This document shows, piece after piece, positions 12,000-23,034 of a stretch of DNA of 64,000 nt; the first letter of the stretch is position 1, and each line of letters starts with the position of its first letter. The notes below the pieces were generated by a model, which ran no database searches, was not told where the DNA came from, and saw only the letters and a program-made list of their open reading frames with translations. The stretch spans positions 20,870,095 to 20,934,094 of the forward strand of contig NC_044916.1 in NCBI RefSeq assembly GCF_003576645.1. The letters run 5' to 3'. The position numbers and the translations under genes were made by a program. This stretch comes from Ipomoea triloba (lineage: Eukaryota > Streptophyta > Magnoliopsida > Solanales > Convolvulaceae).

Positions 12000-13033
12000 G
12001 CGGTATTCCAGGCTATACTAGGTGAGTTCCATCGCCCACTTCACCATTCGGCCCGAGGACACCGGATTTCTTAGGATCGACCCTAAGGGTTGGTCTGTCA
12101 GCACTACCACGTGGTGTGCCTAAAAGTAGTAAACCAATTTTTGTACGGTTCGGATGAAGGCGTACACCATCTTTTCAAGGGGAGTGTATCTCAGCTCGGC
12201 GTCGTGCAGGGCTTTGCTCACGTAATAGCTGGGCTTTTGGACTCCTATTTCCTCCCTTAATAGTACCGAGCTGATGGCGGCTGGCGCTACCCCCAAATAT
12301 ACATACAACACCTCGCCTTTCTCTGGTTTCGACAGGACGGGTGCCGATGCTAGGTATGCTTTGAATTGTTTGAAGGCCTCTTGGCATTCAGGGGTCCAAG
12401 CGAAACCATGTTTCTGTTTCATCACCTAGAAGAAGGGCAGTGATTTTTCCGCCAGTTTTGACATGAATCTGCTCAGTGCAACCAACTTCCCGTTCAGTCG
12501 CTGGACCTCCTTTTCTTCATCTTCCTTCGCTATGAATATCTGGTGATACCCCTTAAACGCATCCATGAATCTGAGTAGTTGGCATCTGGTGGTTTCATCT
12601 ACCAGCTGGTCGGTGCGGGGTAGGGGAAAGGGATCCTAAGGGCAGGCCTTGTTGAGATCCATGTAGTCTACGCACATTCGTCACGTGGGGGGTTTTGGGG
12701 CCAGCACGACGTTGGCTAGCCATGCCGGATACATCACCTTTCGGATATGGCCTATCGCCAGTAACGTGTCTACCTCCGCTTTCACAAAGGCTCTTCAATC
12801 AGCCGACAGGTGGCGGCGTTTCTGCTTAATGGGTCGGAAACTCAGATCCATTGCCAATTTGTGTGTGATGATGGAGCGGTCTATGCCCGGCATGTCTTCC
12901 GGGCCCCAAGCGAATACTTTGGAGTATGCCCTTAGGACGGCCATCACCTGCTCCCGTAGCTCGGGGGTGAGTCCTTTGCCTATTCTGACACACCTGTCGG
13001 GGCGACTTGGGTGTAATGGGATTTCTTCTAGCT
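12000..13033 (-). pseudogene. Reverse transcriptase region of the Tat pol, internally deleted
   Basis: Reading minus, MYPAWLANVVLAPKPP, RMCVDYMDLNKACP and RFMDAFKGYHQIFIAKEDEE give the RT fingers. The text then jumps to KEVQRLNGKLVALSRFMS and later AFKQFKAYLASAPVLSKP, SYYVSKALHDAELRYTPLEK (thumb, RNase H). The middle of the palm with the YVDD box is missing; the junction is near 12510 and roughly 100 codons are absent. In-frame TAGs lie at 12636-12638, 12426-12428, 12120-12122 and 12018-12020. A (CT)n tract near 13059-13075 with a duplicated GTAGAGCTAGA breaks the frame from the protease. Confidence 0.8.
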
Positions 13034-14134
13034 CTACGACAGGTTTTGGTCCGGTACTTCTCTCTCTCTCTCTAGCTCTACGGTATGGACCGGTAGGGAA
13101 CCTGCCATCAGTTTTTCACAAGCCGTGATATAACATTTTCGGGCTAGGTGCTGGTCTCCCCTAATGATCCCCACCCCTGTCACCGTATGGAATTTCAGAC
13201 ACAGGTGTTCCATCGAAATGAGTCCTCCTAAACCGACCAGCCCTGGTCTTCCCAAGATGAGGTTGTGAGCACACGTCACCTTGACTATGACGAATTCCAT
13301 GTGCATTTCTCGAACGTGGGGTGGGGTGCCCAGCTCGACCAGCAAGGTTATCGATCCTTCTGTTTCCACCGTGTCTCCTGTGAACCCGGCCAGCGGGGTC
13401 TGTATGGGTGTAAGCTGGTCCTCGCTGAGTCCCAGCTTTAAGAACACGTCATGGTACATGACGTTGACGCTGCTTCCGGTGTCGACCAATACTCTCTTTA
13501 CGCAAGCGCTGTTAACCACCATTGAGATCACGAGGGCGTCCTTCGGGGCGGTTGACCTCGCAGGAAGGTCTTTGTCAAAGAACCAGATGGGCTCCCGTCG
13601 AGGCCTCTTCGTGGTCGGTCGGTCATCGACGGCTCCTACGAAGGCCTGTTCCCCCAAGGCTTCCCCTCCGAATATGACGTTAATTACTGGTCGATTGGAT
13701 TCGTCTCTATCCTTTTCTTTCCCGTTTTGCGGTATCTGGGGTGTTGCGCCCCTTCCCCGTGTGTCCCTTCTGGCCATCTTGTCCCAATCTATAAAGTTTC
13801 CTAATTTGCCAGCCTGTATCAGTCTCTCTATTTCTTTCCTCCACGCTTGACAATCATTCGTGTTATGCCCGTGGCAACGATGGTATTTGCAATATTTGGA
13901 CATGTCCGCCCCCGGGGTGTCGGGGCGCGGGTCTGGTGTTCTCACTATGTGACACTCTTCTACGTAAGCCAATATGTCGTTTGGCGGGGCTCTCAGAGGA
14001 GTGAATGGCACCAAGTGAGGCGTCTTGCCTGAGGGGGGTGCAGGTGCCCAAGGTGGAATACGGGGACCGACGTGGGACTTGTTCCCCGGGTTGGTTTTCC
14101 TTTCTTCACTGCCCCTCCAGGGGTGGTAAGTCAC
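13034..14134 (-). pseudogene. Gag C-terminus and aspartic protease of the Tat element
   Basis: 366 open codons. Residues about 75-115 contain YCKYHRCHGHNTNDC, the Cys/His knuckle typical of the Tat gag C-terminus, followed by RLIQAGKLGNFI. Residues about 200-300 are a retropepsin-like protease with the active site LVDTGSSVNVMY and the later hydrophobic ILGRPGL flap partner. The frame is separated from the upstream gag ORF by a break at 14135-14173. Confidence 0.82.
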
Positions 14135-14173
14135 GCTTCCCCCGGACTTTGATGACCCTTCTGTTCGCGACCT

Positions 14174-14935
14174 CTAGCTCCCCTCCTCCTCTAGGTATTT
14201 TAGGCGGTTCGCCTCCTCCGCCTCCGCATAACGGTCGGCTTTAATCATCAGCGACGTGTAGGTCCTCGGCGTCTTGCGGCGTAGGCTCTTGTATAAATCC
14301 CCCGCTCTCAAGGCGGAGATAAACATGACAATGGCCGACCTGTCGTCCATGTCGTCCACTTCGGCCTCCTCAGTCCTCCAACGGACAAGGAATTCCATTA
14401 GGGTCTCATCCTTTCCTTGCTTTAGGCTTGCGAGGTGTGTGAAATGTTTCTTACTTCTCCTCCCCCGCATAAAGCAGGTGATGAATTTCATCGCCAATTC
14501 ATGAAAAGAACCTATCGATCCACCAGGTAGGTTGGTGAACCAACGCTGAGCTCCTCCCGCCAGTGTGGAGAAGAAGGCTCGGCACATGGCTGCCTCGGAC
14601 GACCCCATCAGCATCATAGCGGCCTGGTATGCCAATACGTGTTCTTGCGGGTCACCGATTCCATCGAACCTTCTCACATTGGGCGGTTTGAAGTTAGGTG
14701 GGAGAGGTTCGCCCATGATCCCCGGGGTGAATGGCGGGGTGATTGTTATCTTGGGTACGACTGGATGGTCACCCAACTCCTTCCACCGGATCAACTCTTC
14801 CATCTTCGCGTCCATTTTGCAGACCCAGTCCTCGCGGGGATTAGTCTGACGGTTAGCCCAACGTTCCATCGGGCGATAGACACTTTCGCCTTCTCCTTCC
14901 AAACTAATATCCCCCGATACGTGTCGCTCCCGCAC
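14174..14935 (-). pseudogene. Gag (capsid-like) region of the Tat element
   Basis: 253 open codons. FDGIGDPQEHVLAYQAAM, RAFFSTLAGGAQRWFTNLP and LPGGSIGSFHELAMKFITCF match the retrotransposon gag domain (Pfam PF03732), which forms the particle shell. The N-terminal 50 residues are acidic and unconserved. The true start may lie upstream (to about 15150), where frames are broken. Confidence 0.8.
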
Positions 14936-15262
14936 GTCCGTCTGGGAAGGTCGAGGGACTATGAGGTCCTGTCTCCTTCCATTAGGGGGTTCTGTCGCAC
15001 TAGGTTGGTTGCCTTGTGCGGCGCGGTCCCCGTGTCTCCTGCCCTCTGGGAGGGTAGGATGCTACTCCGCTCGAACTGAGACCAATACTTCGTCTCTTCC
15101 TTTGTTTCTCCTAGGGGCCCGGGCCCCTGGCTGTTCGTTAGGTGGGACAACCATTGTACGGGTGTGATTCAAATTGCGGAACAGACTTAGAAATTTGACT
15201 TGACTTGAAGGACTAAACCTTGAGGATTTCGTATATAGAACACGTACTTACGTATATATATA

Positions 15263-15865
15263 TGATGGTTGGTTTCAACGGATCGGGTCCACCATAAACC
15301 GGATATAGGATGCCGGGTCTAACAGACTAGAGCCCAAGCGATTACAAAAGTGAATATGAGAATCGAACCCGCGACAGGGGGTTGAAAGTACGAACCCGGT
15401 ACCACTAGACCGTAGTACTTGCCGTGTTCAGATGTGCCTTTCATGGACAACCGAGCCCCCCATTTATACTGAGCCACCCCCCCTCCTAATCGTCCACGTG
15501 TACGCTCCGAGATCTCACCCCGTCCCTCGTACCACGTGGTCCACGCACATCGCACCACACGCCGCCAACGCCTCACCGCACTCCACACCCCTCACCGCAC
15601 GCCACACCCGCCTGCCCCTGCGCCGCGTAATATGGGCGCGGAGGGGGCGCCAGGCCGCGGCACGGCCACGCACCCGGTGCGCCAGCCGCGCCGTGGCCGG
15701 GCGCTGCCAGCGCACCCATTGGCGCCCCCGAGGCCACGCCGGCGCCCCACCGGCGGCACCCATGGCCGGCGGAGGCGTGTGGGCTTCCTGGACCTACCTT
15801 GCCTAGCTGCCTGGCCCATCGTCACAAGCCCAATTTGCTCAAGCCCACACCCAATATCACCATCA
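15263..15865 (-). repeat. 5' LTR of the Tat element
   Basis: Begins TGATGG and ends CCATCA as on the plus strand. It differs from the other LTR by scattered substitutions and two length changes, suggesting the insertion is not recent. The sequence to its left (15240-15262) is a TA-rich stretch in which I find no standard tRNA primer site. Confidence 0.85.
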
Positions 15866-15896
15866 ATATATATATAAAGTTAAATTGAAATAAAAT

Positions 15897-16520
15897 ATTT
15901 TGCACCAAAATTTACTTTTATGCACATGAAAAGTTTGAAAAAGAATTATTTAATTGTCGTACGTAATTTAACTATAGAATTAAAAAAGATATATAACTAA
16001 ACTTGAACCCAATTAAATTAATTTAATTTTATTATTTTTTGAATTGAAATTCAAAACAAATAAAAAAATTAAAAACATCTATAATATTAAAACATAATAT
16101 CTAATAAAAGATTTCAATTCTATATAAAATAATTTATTTTTAATTAATTTAGCAGACTTAAAATAATAACATGTTAATTTCAATTCTATATAAAGTATTA
16201 AATTAAATAAAAGATTTCAATTCTAATAGAATTTAATTATGTAAGTCCATGTTAATTTTAATTATATATTGCAATAGTATGGTAAAAAATCAATCTACAA
16301 TATTTTAAAAATGAACCAATATTAAATTAAAATGAATATAATATAGTGATATAATATAATTGTATGTTAATTTAATACATTAAAATAAAAATATCAATAT
16401 AGGTGTAATTTAAAAGTTTTTAATTATAACTTTTTAATGATATATTTTTATATATTAATTTTATTTGTATATAAAAATACTGAACTTACAATGAATAAAT
16501 AAATAAATAAATAAATATAA

Positions 16521-16549
<29 letters not shown>
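15897..16549. repeat. Direct repeat, copy B
   Basis: Nearly identical to 5497-6190, ending in AAAT-type and (TA)n repeats. The 30 bases before it ((TA)n then TTAAATTGAAATAAAATAT) recur right after the Pack-MULE at about 20526-20562. Confidence 0.75.
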
Positions 16550-16550
<1 letters not shown>

Positions 16551-16551
<1 letters not shown>

Positions 16552-16676
16552 GCCAGCACTTTGCCCCATAATTGGGTCGGCCCGGTGCGAGCGCGGATTA
16601 GTCTGAGTATGGTACGGGCTTAAAGGTGCCTCCTGTTAGAAGGGCCTGCTCAGGACACCTCGTGGACCTTCCAATA
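16551..16676. other. GC-rich 125-bp insert between (TA)n tracts, possible SINE tail
   Basis: A compact block stands between two TA repeats: GGGTCGGCCCGGTGCGAGCG then CGGATTAGTCTGAG. The 'CCGGTGCGAGCGCGGATTAGTC' type of sequence reminds me of the distal part of some plant SINEs, but no RNA polymerase III A or B box is seen here. Confidence 0.3.
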
Positions 16677-17052
16677 TATATATATATATATATATAGGAT
16701 TTGGATCCAGTGAGATCACCCTAATTAGACGAGATAGTGAGATTAGATCCTAATCGTCCTTTTTTTTGTTTAACGGTTGTGATTAATTGGCACTTGTTTT
16801 ATTGAGTTTGGCGCTTGAAATTAATTAGAAAGAGGGCATCAATGTAATTTCCTTATGTGTGTGCATCATTAGAATTCCAAATTCCGTGTATTTTGTGTTA
16901 TTACCTTCTGGATGTTGATACAAGGGGTTTTGGGGTGTAATTAATACGATTGGTTTACAGGCTGTATTATCTTCGCCGTTCAATTTCTCTTGCTGACCAT
17001 CAGCTTCTCGTCTCTCCCTAGAGCACTTGACGTGTGCATGTGGGAGAAGAAA

Positions 17053-17096
17053 CATGGCTGGTTCTTCTTTAAGGGGATTTCTTCTGCCAATGGTCA
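17053..17096 (+). pseudogene. Possible upstream exon of the captured XBAT-like gene
   Basis: Before a good donor (GGTCAAG|GTATTT) the frame reads SSANGQ, which resembles the end of the first ankyrin helix pair (AAxGH) preceding the exon at 17367. The match is short and the reading phase does not join cleanly, so this is tentative. Confidence 0.25.
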
Positions 17097-17366
17097 AGGT
17101 ATTTCGATGTTCTATTGTTTTGATTTGTTGTTAATCAGCGGTTTGGGGTTTTTGTTAGGGTTGGATTTTTTCTTTTTGGGTGGGTTTGGCTCTGGTGGGG
17201 GATCTCGGTTCTGTGGGTGGTGTTATGTGTTGTTTACGGGGGTGATTTTCATGGCGGTACGTGATATGTTGACTGGTCTAGGGTGCGGCGACGGTAGATG
17301 GTGCCTTGTTTTGTTCTTTGTTCATATGTTTCGGAGTGTGATTAATTTGTGGGAATTGTGTTTTAG

Positions 17367-17426
17367 ATTGTGACATTGTTGCTTGAGAATGGAGCTGATG
17401 TGAATTCCAGGAATTAGTGTGGGCAG
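17367..17426 (+). pseudogene. Captured exon, XBAT-type ankyrin-repeat E3 ligase
   Basis: Twenty codons between a TTTTAG acceptor and a CAG|GTATGT donor read IVTLLLENGADVNSRN, stop, CGQ. This is the second ankyrin repeat of plant XB3/XBAT31-33-type RING ubiquitin ligases (family sequence IV-LLLENGADVNSRNYCGQ, as I recall it). The conserved Tyr codon is now TAG (17415-17417). Intact splice sites show that the fragment was captured as genomic DNA rather than as cDNA. Confidence 0.65.
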
Positions 17427-17577
17427 GTATGTGATTTGGGTCTTGTTTTGATGGTTGATCAGTGCCATTTCTTAAGCTAATGCATGGTGATAGTTCTTTT
17501 GGTGGGAGACCAGCTCTAATTCTTATTTAAGATTCTTGAAATTGATGGGTGTTTGAGATGAACTGGATTCTTGAATT

Positions 17578-17697
17578 TTTATTTTTTTTTTGGTGACGAT
17601 GCACCCAGTACTGAAGGTTTGTAGGGGTAAAACCCGTCTTCTACTCTAACTAGTAAAGGACCACTATTAGGTAAATTAACCGGTTTCCATAGCAGAT
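17578..17697 (-). mobile_element. Short retroposon (SINE-like), nested in the captured intron
   Basis: A 120-bp insert starting with a T run on this strand (a poly(A) tail on the minus strand) is flanked by the 12-bp repeat GATTCTTGAATT at 17566-17577 and 17698-17709. Size, tail and TSD indicate target-primed insertion. No A or B box is evident, so it is probably 5'-truncated. Confidence 0.65.
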
Positions 17698-17720
17698 GAT
17701 TCTTGAATTGTTTTTGTCAG

Positions 17721-17792
17721 ACAGTATTGATGTAAGCATGTAGGTATGGCTACTGGGAAGTTGTTCAAACTCTTCTACTCTTTAGATGCAAT
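17721..17792 (+). pseudogene. Captured exon, XBAT-type ankyrin-repeat E3 ligase
   Basis: After TTTTTGTCAG the 24 codons read TVLM, stop, then ACRYGYWEVVQTLLLFRCN, and a donor AAT|GTGAGT follows. In the XBAT family the next residues after NYCGQ are T-A-L-M-Q-A-C-R-Y-G-H-W-E-V-V-Q and so on, so this exon follows the previous one in order and in phase (CAG|ACA). The Gln codon has become TAA (17733-17735). Later exons of the gene were not found. Confidence 0.7.
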
Positions 17793-18159
17793 GTGAGTTT
17801 GCTAAGAATTTTGAGTAATTAAATTCTGATATTTACTTATGTGTGCTTGAATTGTTTGTGAAGATTGCTACAAGTATAAAAATCAAACTTGCAGTTTATA
17901 AAAGATATGTATTCCTTAACTATAAAAGAAATTGCATAGGTTATATCTTTGCATAATTCAATCAATTTATGATTTTGCCCCTGAATGTGATTAAAATAGC
18001 GGCCAAATTTTGTCCAAATACTAATGTTTTGGCTTGTCCCATCTACTGTGTATTTTTGTTAGTCATTGCTTATTAAGGGGCTTGCGTGTTAGTAATCATG
18101 TATGTGCGTTTTAATGCTACAATTCTGCATCCAGTCTTTGTGTATTAAGCTCTGAGCAC

Positions 18160-20160
18160 AGAGGTGATGCGTGTGTGCGCAATCGTGTGTTGTTTGTTAT
18201 TTTTGGGCTCTTGCGTTGCTGCATTTATTTTTATTGCCAAAGCATATTTCAGTGCGCATCAACATTGTGGGTTGTGCGAATCAACCATGTGGCATGTGTG
18301 TGTCTGAAGTTGGGCGTGTGCATTTCATTATGGGTGTGTGCTTTTAGGGTGTTGGGGTGCACATTTCAGTCGGGGTTGCGTTCTGGGGAATTTGTTGTGC
18401 TTTTTTGTCCTCTTTTCATTTTAAGAGTTTGTTTGTAGAATATATGGATGCAGGCATAACTAGAGGGGTAAGCACCAACTTCTTATTTGATTGAGGAGGG
18501 GCTATTTTCCTTCCCATGTGTATTGTAGTAGGTCAATGTGTGTAGTGATGCATATCAGTTGCAACTCTGTGCAAGTGGTTGGATTTTGGTAGTATTTTGT
18601 GGTTCATTGTAAAGCATCAACTCGAGGTGCATGTGTGCGTGTGAGGCATAGCATCGGTGCAAGTAGAAATTCTAAATAGTATGTGCATTGTGTTTGATTG
18701 ATTTTAAAGTAACGTCTGATTTGTGCTTGAGATGCTTTGTATGTGTATGCAAGTAACAATGTTGGGGATGTCAAATCATAGTTCAAGATAATTCGTATTT
18801 TGAGGACTTTGTCTATCCTCTTATAGCATTACTACGTCGTTTCCAACAACGTACAAGTCCCTGATCATGATCTGATTGAGGAGGATGCAAGGGGATATAT
18901 TTTACACATATATTTTAGATATTAGAATACGGTCGTATTATCTTTGTTCAGTATTTTTCGAAATTATGTAATTAATTATTAACTTTTATGCAAAGTTTTT
19001 TTTTTTTTTTAAATTTAGTCTTAATAAAGGTGTTTCTATGCATTGAGATTTGTGCACTGACTCGTATATTGTTTAACTTTTTTTTTGTGTTAATTATATT
19101 TTGTGTTTCTTTAATGAAGTTGTTGGTGTGCATATTTTATTTTTTAGTTTTATAGTTCGTATTTATCCTGGTTCATGTTTCGTCCTGCATTTCAGATAAA
19201 AAAAATATTAAACTCAACAACCTCTGCCATATACATTTGTTTACGTTAAGTTTATCTTGTATTTCAATTAGTAACTTGCACACAATTTTCTGCATTGAAG
19301 CACACACCTATTATTTAGTACAATGTGAACCGCTAATCAGCAAAATGCACACACCTGTTTGTGAATTTGCACACACTAATGGTAGATGATACGCATACTA
19401 AAAAACGTATATAATTATGAAGGTTTTACTATGTAAAAATAAAAACGTTGCACTATTATGCCAAAATGCATGATAGTAAGTACACATTATTATAATTAGG
19501 GTCGTATGGCTAGCTTCATAGCCGGCTTTTGGCCACATTATTACACACTACTATGTTTTTTTTGCACACTCATGGATGGATACGCACAATGCTCAATATT
19601 ATTCCATAATATTGGGGACGCTCAGAAAAATACACACACCAATTTGCGTGTTTGCACACATATAGGGTATGTCGTATGCATACTAAAAAAAAAAAACGTA
19701 CAACATGATTCTTGCATTTAATAATTTTTTTAATTTTTTTAATTTTTAAAAGTTTTGATTCCTACCATGTTGCACACACTAAAGTGCACACACCAATACC
19801 AGGGTCATCTTTTAGAAATGCACATTGGGTTAGAAAACGCACAAACTATGCTACGTATATGCACACGACATAACAGAATAAAATAATTACTGAGTGTGAG
19901 AAACTCATTTATATCAATGCAGTATTAAAAAATAACACCCACGGTACGCACTCTCACTTCATACGTCGTCATTTCTATTCGAATTCCAAATTAAATTCCC
20001 ATTTAATTTGTGGTCATATGTTGTAATCTCCATTCCGGTGAAACGCACACACCCCTGGCAGCGTTTGCACGCGCAATTAGTATGTGGCATGGCTCAAACT
20101 CAGCAATATGCACACACCCCCCGCTATAAATGCACACACATAGCAGAAACAAAAAACCAA
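18160..20160. repeat. Dispersed GTGTGTGC / GCACACAC motif field
   Basis: GTGTGCG, GTGTGTGC and GTGTGCAT recur irregularly at 18160-18760; from about 19265 to 20145 the complementary GCACACAC/TGCACACACC recurs at least a dozen times, spaced 20-100 bp. It is not a simple microsatellite because each motif sits in different flanking sequence. Confidence 0.65.
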
Positions 20161-20828
20161 AATTAAAATAGAAATTATTAAAAACATACCGGCAAAGCTA
20201 TTAGCCATGGAAGTCTCTGTTAATCACTGCGACTAATTCGTTCACTTTTCTCACGATGTGTGTTCAAATCAGACAAAGCATCCCATAAAACTTCTACTTG
20301 GTTACCATGATTAGGATTCCTTAATATATGGGAATTATTATGTTCAATTATTTTCCTATTATAATACATTGTAATCAAATTACAACTCTATCCTTTTCTA
20401 TTAATTATGTCCTAAAATAATTCATATTTAAATAGTAATCCTAACCATTCATTCCAATTTAATAAATGACTCAGATGGAATCTCATGATCTCATTTTAGA
20501 TGGTGATCTCATTGGATCCAGCCCCTATATATATATATAAACTTAAATTGAAATAAAATATGGTAGGTACTTGTATTGTATATACTTATATTGTATAACA
20601 AATACAAAAGCAGTAATAAATAAGACGTAATTCCGTAGATGGAAATAAAATTTGAAATTGAATTGCAACTTTCAAGTGAATTGCAATATGGAAGGTAATG
20701 CAAGCCGTAATTAGGTAATATGATTTAATTTTGTTAAGTATTGTAATATTATGTTGATTGATTTCAAATTTCAAACTAAATTTTTTGTCTAGAATTGAGG
20801 GAAAATTGCGCTCCTGTTTTAATATAGA

Positions 20829-21803
20829 CTAGTAAATTACCCATGCGATGTACGGATGAATTTTTTTTTTTATTATGTATTTAGATAATCAAATTAAAGA
20901 TTAAATTATAAAAAATACTAATATTTGAAAGTATACATTTATTTGATTATAGATTAGTACAAAAGTATCACTCAATTAATTGAATATTAATTGAATAATA
21001 CATGACTCGTTTGTCTGTAAATATCTTGAAACATTTGATATTAAATATGATTTATGTAACTATATTATTATTAAAATAAATATGAGAAAAAAGAATAAAT
21101 AATTTAACTGTAATTATTATAAAAATAAATCCAACGGCACATATTAGCTTAATTACCATAATAATTATTAAAAAATTATTATTACGCAATTATAATAATA
21201 TTTGTGTAATTATACTTTTATACCTTAAGTATATTCCTTTTCGCCATATCGCCTTTATATTTTTCCTCCTCATCCATATCTGAATGAATTGATTGTAATT
21301 ATTACAAAAATAAATCAAAGGGCTCATGTTTAATTTTAATTATACTAATATATGTTTAATTATTATTTAATTACTATAATAATTATTAGTTAATTATATT
21401 AATATTTGTGCTATTAATTCTTTAATTACCATAATAATTATTAGGATATTATTATTTATTCGTACAGTCGAATCAACCGTGTCCTTATTGTCACGCAGTA
21501 CTGTAGACATTTATTTTATTGAGTAAAATAAAAGTTGGAGCCATTATGTGCATATTTTTTTATTATGTTGCTAAAACAATAAGATATAGTTGGAAGATGT
21601 GAAATTGGTAAGGTTATATAATTCTGAAATGGATGAATTATATAATGGTATTGAAATTGATTACATAAAAATATATTAGAAAAAGTATAAAAACAGGCTA
21701 ATCAATGGAAAGAAAATGGTTTAATAATATTATGTGTATACTAATTTGTAGTATGGAACATTAAGAGTTTAATTACAATTAATTCATTATTATTCCTTAA
21801 TTC

Positions 21804-21855
<52 letters not shown>

Positions 21856-22255
21856 CAAAAGTATAAAGCAATTTAATAAAATGTGAGAAAATGACTTAAT
21901 TAGTAATATCTATATAGTAATTTATCTAATTATTGACTTAATTACCATATATAAAAATCTAATAAAAGGTGTAAAATTGTATAGTAATATTTTATGTATA
22001 CACTAATCAGGTCTGGTTTATTATTAGATTAATTTAATTAATTCCTCATTTCTTAATATTATAGTATACTAATTTTAGATACTAATATGTATGCATGTTT
22101 TATTATGTGGCTAAAATAGTGAGATAAATCGGAAGATGTGGAATTGATAAGGTTATATAATTCTTTAAATGCATGATTTATATAGTAGTATTGAAATTGA
22201 TTAGATAAAAAGTATATTAGGAAAAATATAAAAATCAACCAAATAAAAGGTGAAA
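20829..22255 (-). mobile_element. Helitron-derived AT-rich DNA with a 3' end at 20829
   Basis: Read on the minus strand the left edge ends in a hairpin CCGTACATCGCATGGG, then TAATTTACTAG: a Helitron 3' terminus (hairpin about 10 bp before CTRR). The body is similar to 4186-4900 and to 34080-34300. The 5' end was not identified; a (TA)n lies at 21811-21851. No coding sequence is seen. Confidence 0.45.
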
Positions 22256-22261
22256 ATTTGG

Positions 22262-22440
22262 TTTAATGAGTAATATATGTATAGTAATTTGTGTAATTAT
22301 TGGTTTAATGAGTAATATATGTATAGTAATTTGTGTAATTATTGGTTTAATGAGTAATATATGTATAGTAATTTGTGTAATTATTGAATTAATGAGTAAT
22401 ATATGTATAGTAATTTGTGTAATTATTGAATTAATTACCA
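22262..22440. repeat. 42-bp tandem repeat, about four copies
   Basis: The unit GTTTAATGAGTAATATATGT continues ATAGTAATTTGTGTAATTATTG and repeats every 42 bp; later copies diverge (GAATTAATTACC). Because 42 is a multiple of three, both strands stay open, which explains the repetitive frames here. Confidence 0.85.
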
Positions 22441-22451
22441 TATATAATATC

Positions 22452-22975
22452 GTAATTTGTGTAATTATTGAATTAATTACCATATATAATATCTGTATAT
22501 TAATTTGTCTAATTATTGATTTAATTAACAATATAATTATTAGTCAATAATCATATTAAAATCTATTCAATCAATTCCATAATTAGAAAAATAATAATTC
22601 CTTAATTACATTTAATTTATACAATTAATTTCTTAATTCCTTAATTAGAATAATAATAACAATAATAATTGTAATTAAAATTAATTAATTAATTGTATGG
22701 ATTTTTTTTAAAATTTATTTGCCATACAAGATTCGTTTATATTAAAATCTATTCAATTAATTTTTTAATTAGCAACAATTCCTTAATTATATTTAAATCT
22801 ATTCAATTAATTTTTTAATTTTAGAAAGTAGTAATATCTATATAGTAATATGTATCATTATTAGTTTAATTAGAATAATAATTATAATTATTTGTGTACT
22901 AAAGTCTGAACCATAATTAGCTTTATTACAATTAATTTGTTAATTTCTTAATTATAATTGTAATTAGATTAATTC

Positions 22976-23034
<59 letters not shown>

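Larger units (their letters stand above)
7086..15865 (-). mobile_element. Ty3/gypsy LTR retrotransposon, Tat lineage, decayed, 8.8 kb
   Basis: Two LTRs beginning TGATGG and ending CCATCA lie at 7086-7706 and 15263-15865, flanked by ATATA on both outer sides (inside a TA tract, so weak as a TSD). On the minus strand the order is gag, protease, RT, RNase H, integrase, as in Ty3/gypsy. A second, cellular-type RNase H right before the integrase zinc finger and extra antisense ORFs between pol and the 3' LTR point to the Tat lineage. A polypurine tract abuts the left LTR. No clear primer binding site is seen next to the right LTR. Stops, frameshifts and an RT deletion make it non-autonomous. Confidence 0.88.
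16697..20525 (+). mobile_element. Pack-MULE-like element carrying host gene exons
   Basis: The left end GGATTTGGATCCAGTGAGAT(CACC) is matched by the complement of the right end, GGGGCTGGATCCAATGAGAT(CACC); weaker inverted similarity continues for about 50 bp (GAGAT, TGAGAT, AGATCC). It sits in a TA tract, so a TSD cannot be distinguished. TIR form and gene-fragment content fit a MULE that captured host DNA. Contents: two clear ankyrin-repeat exons with introns (17367-17426, 17721-17792), a nested SINE-like retroposon, and long stretches full of GTGTGTGC (left half) or GCACACAC (right half). No transposase is seen. Confidence 0.6.

Noticed and set aside
16551..16676. tRNA gene
   Set aside because: GC-rich and compact, but no A box, B box or cloverleaf could be drawn.
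22235..22550. Repetitive Ile-rich frames on both strands (possible membrane repeat protein)
   Set aside because: The 42-bp tandem repeat is a multiple of three, so all frames without a stop stay open.
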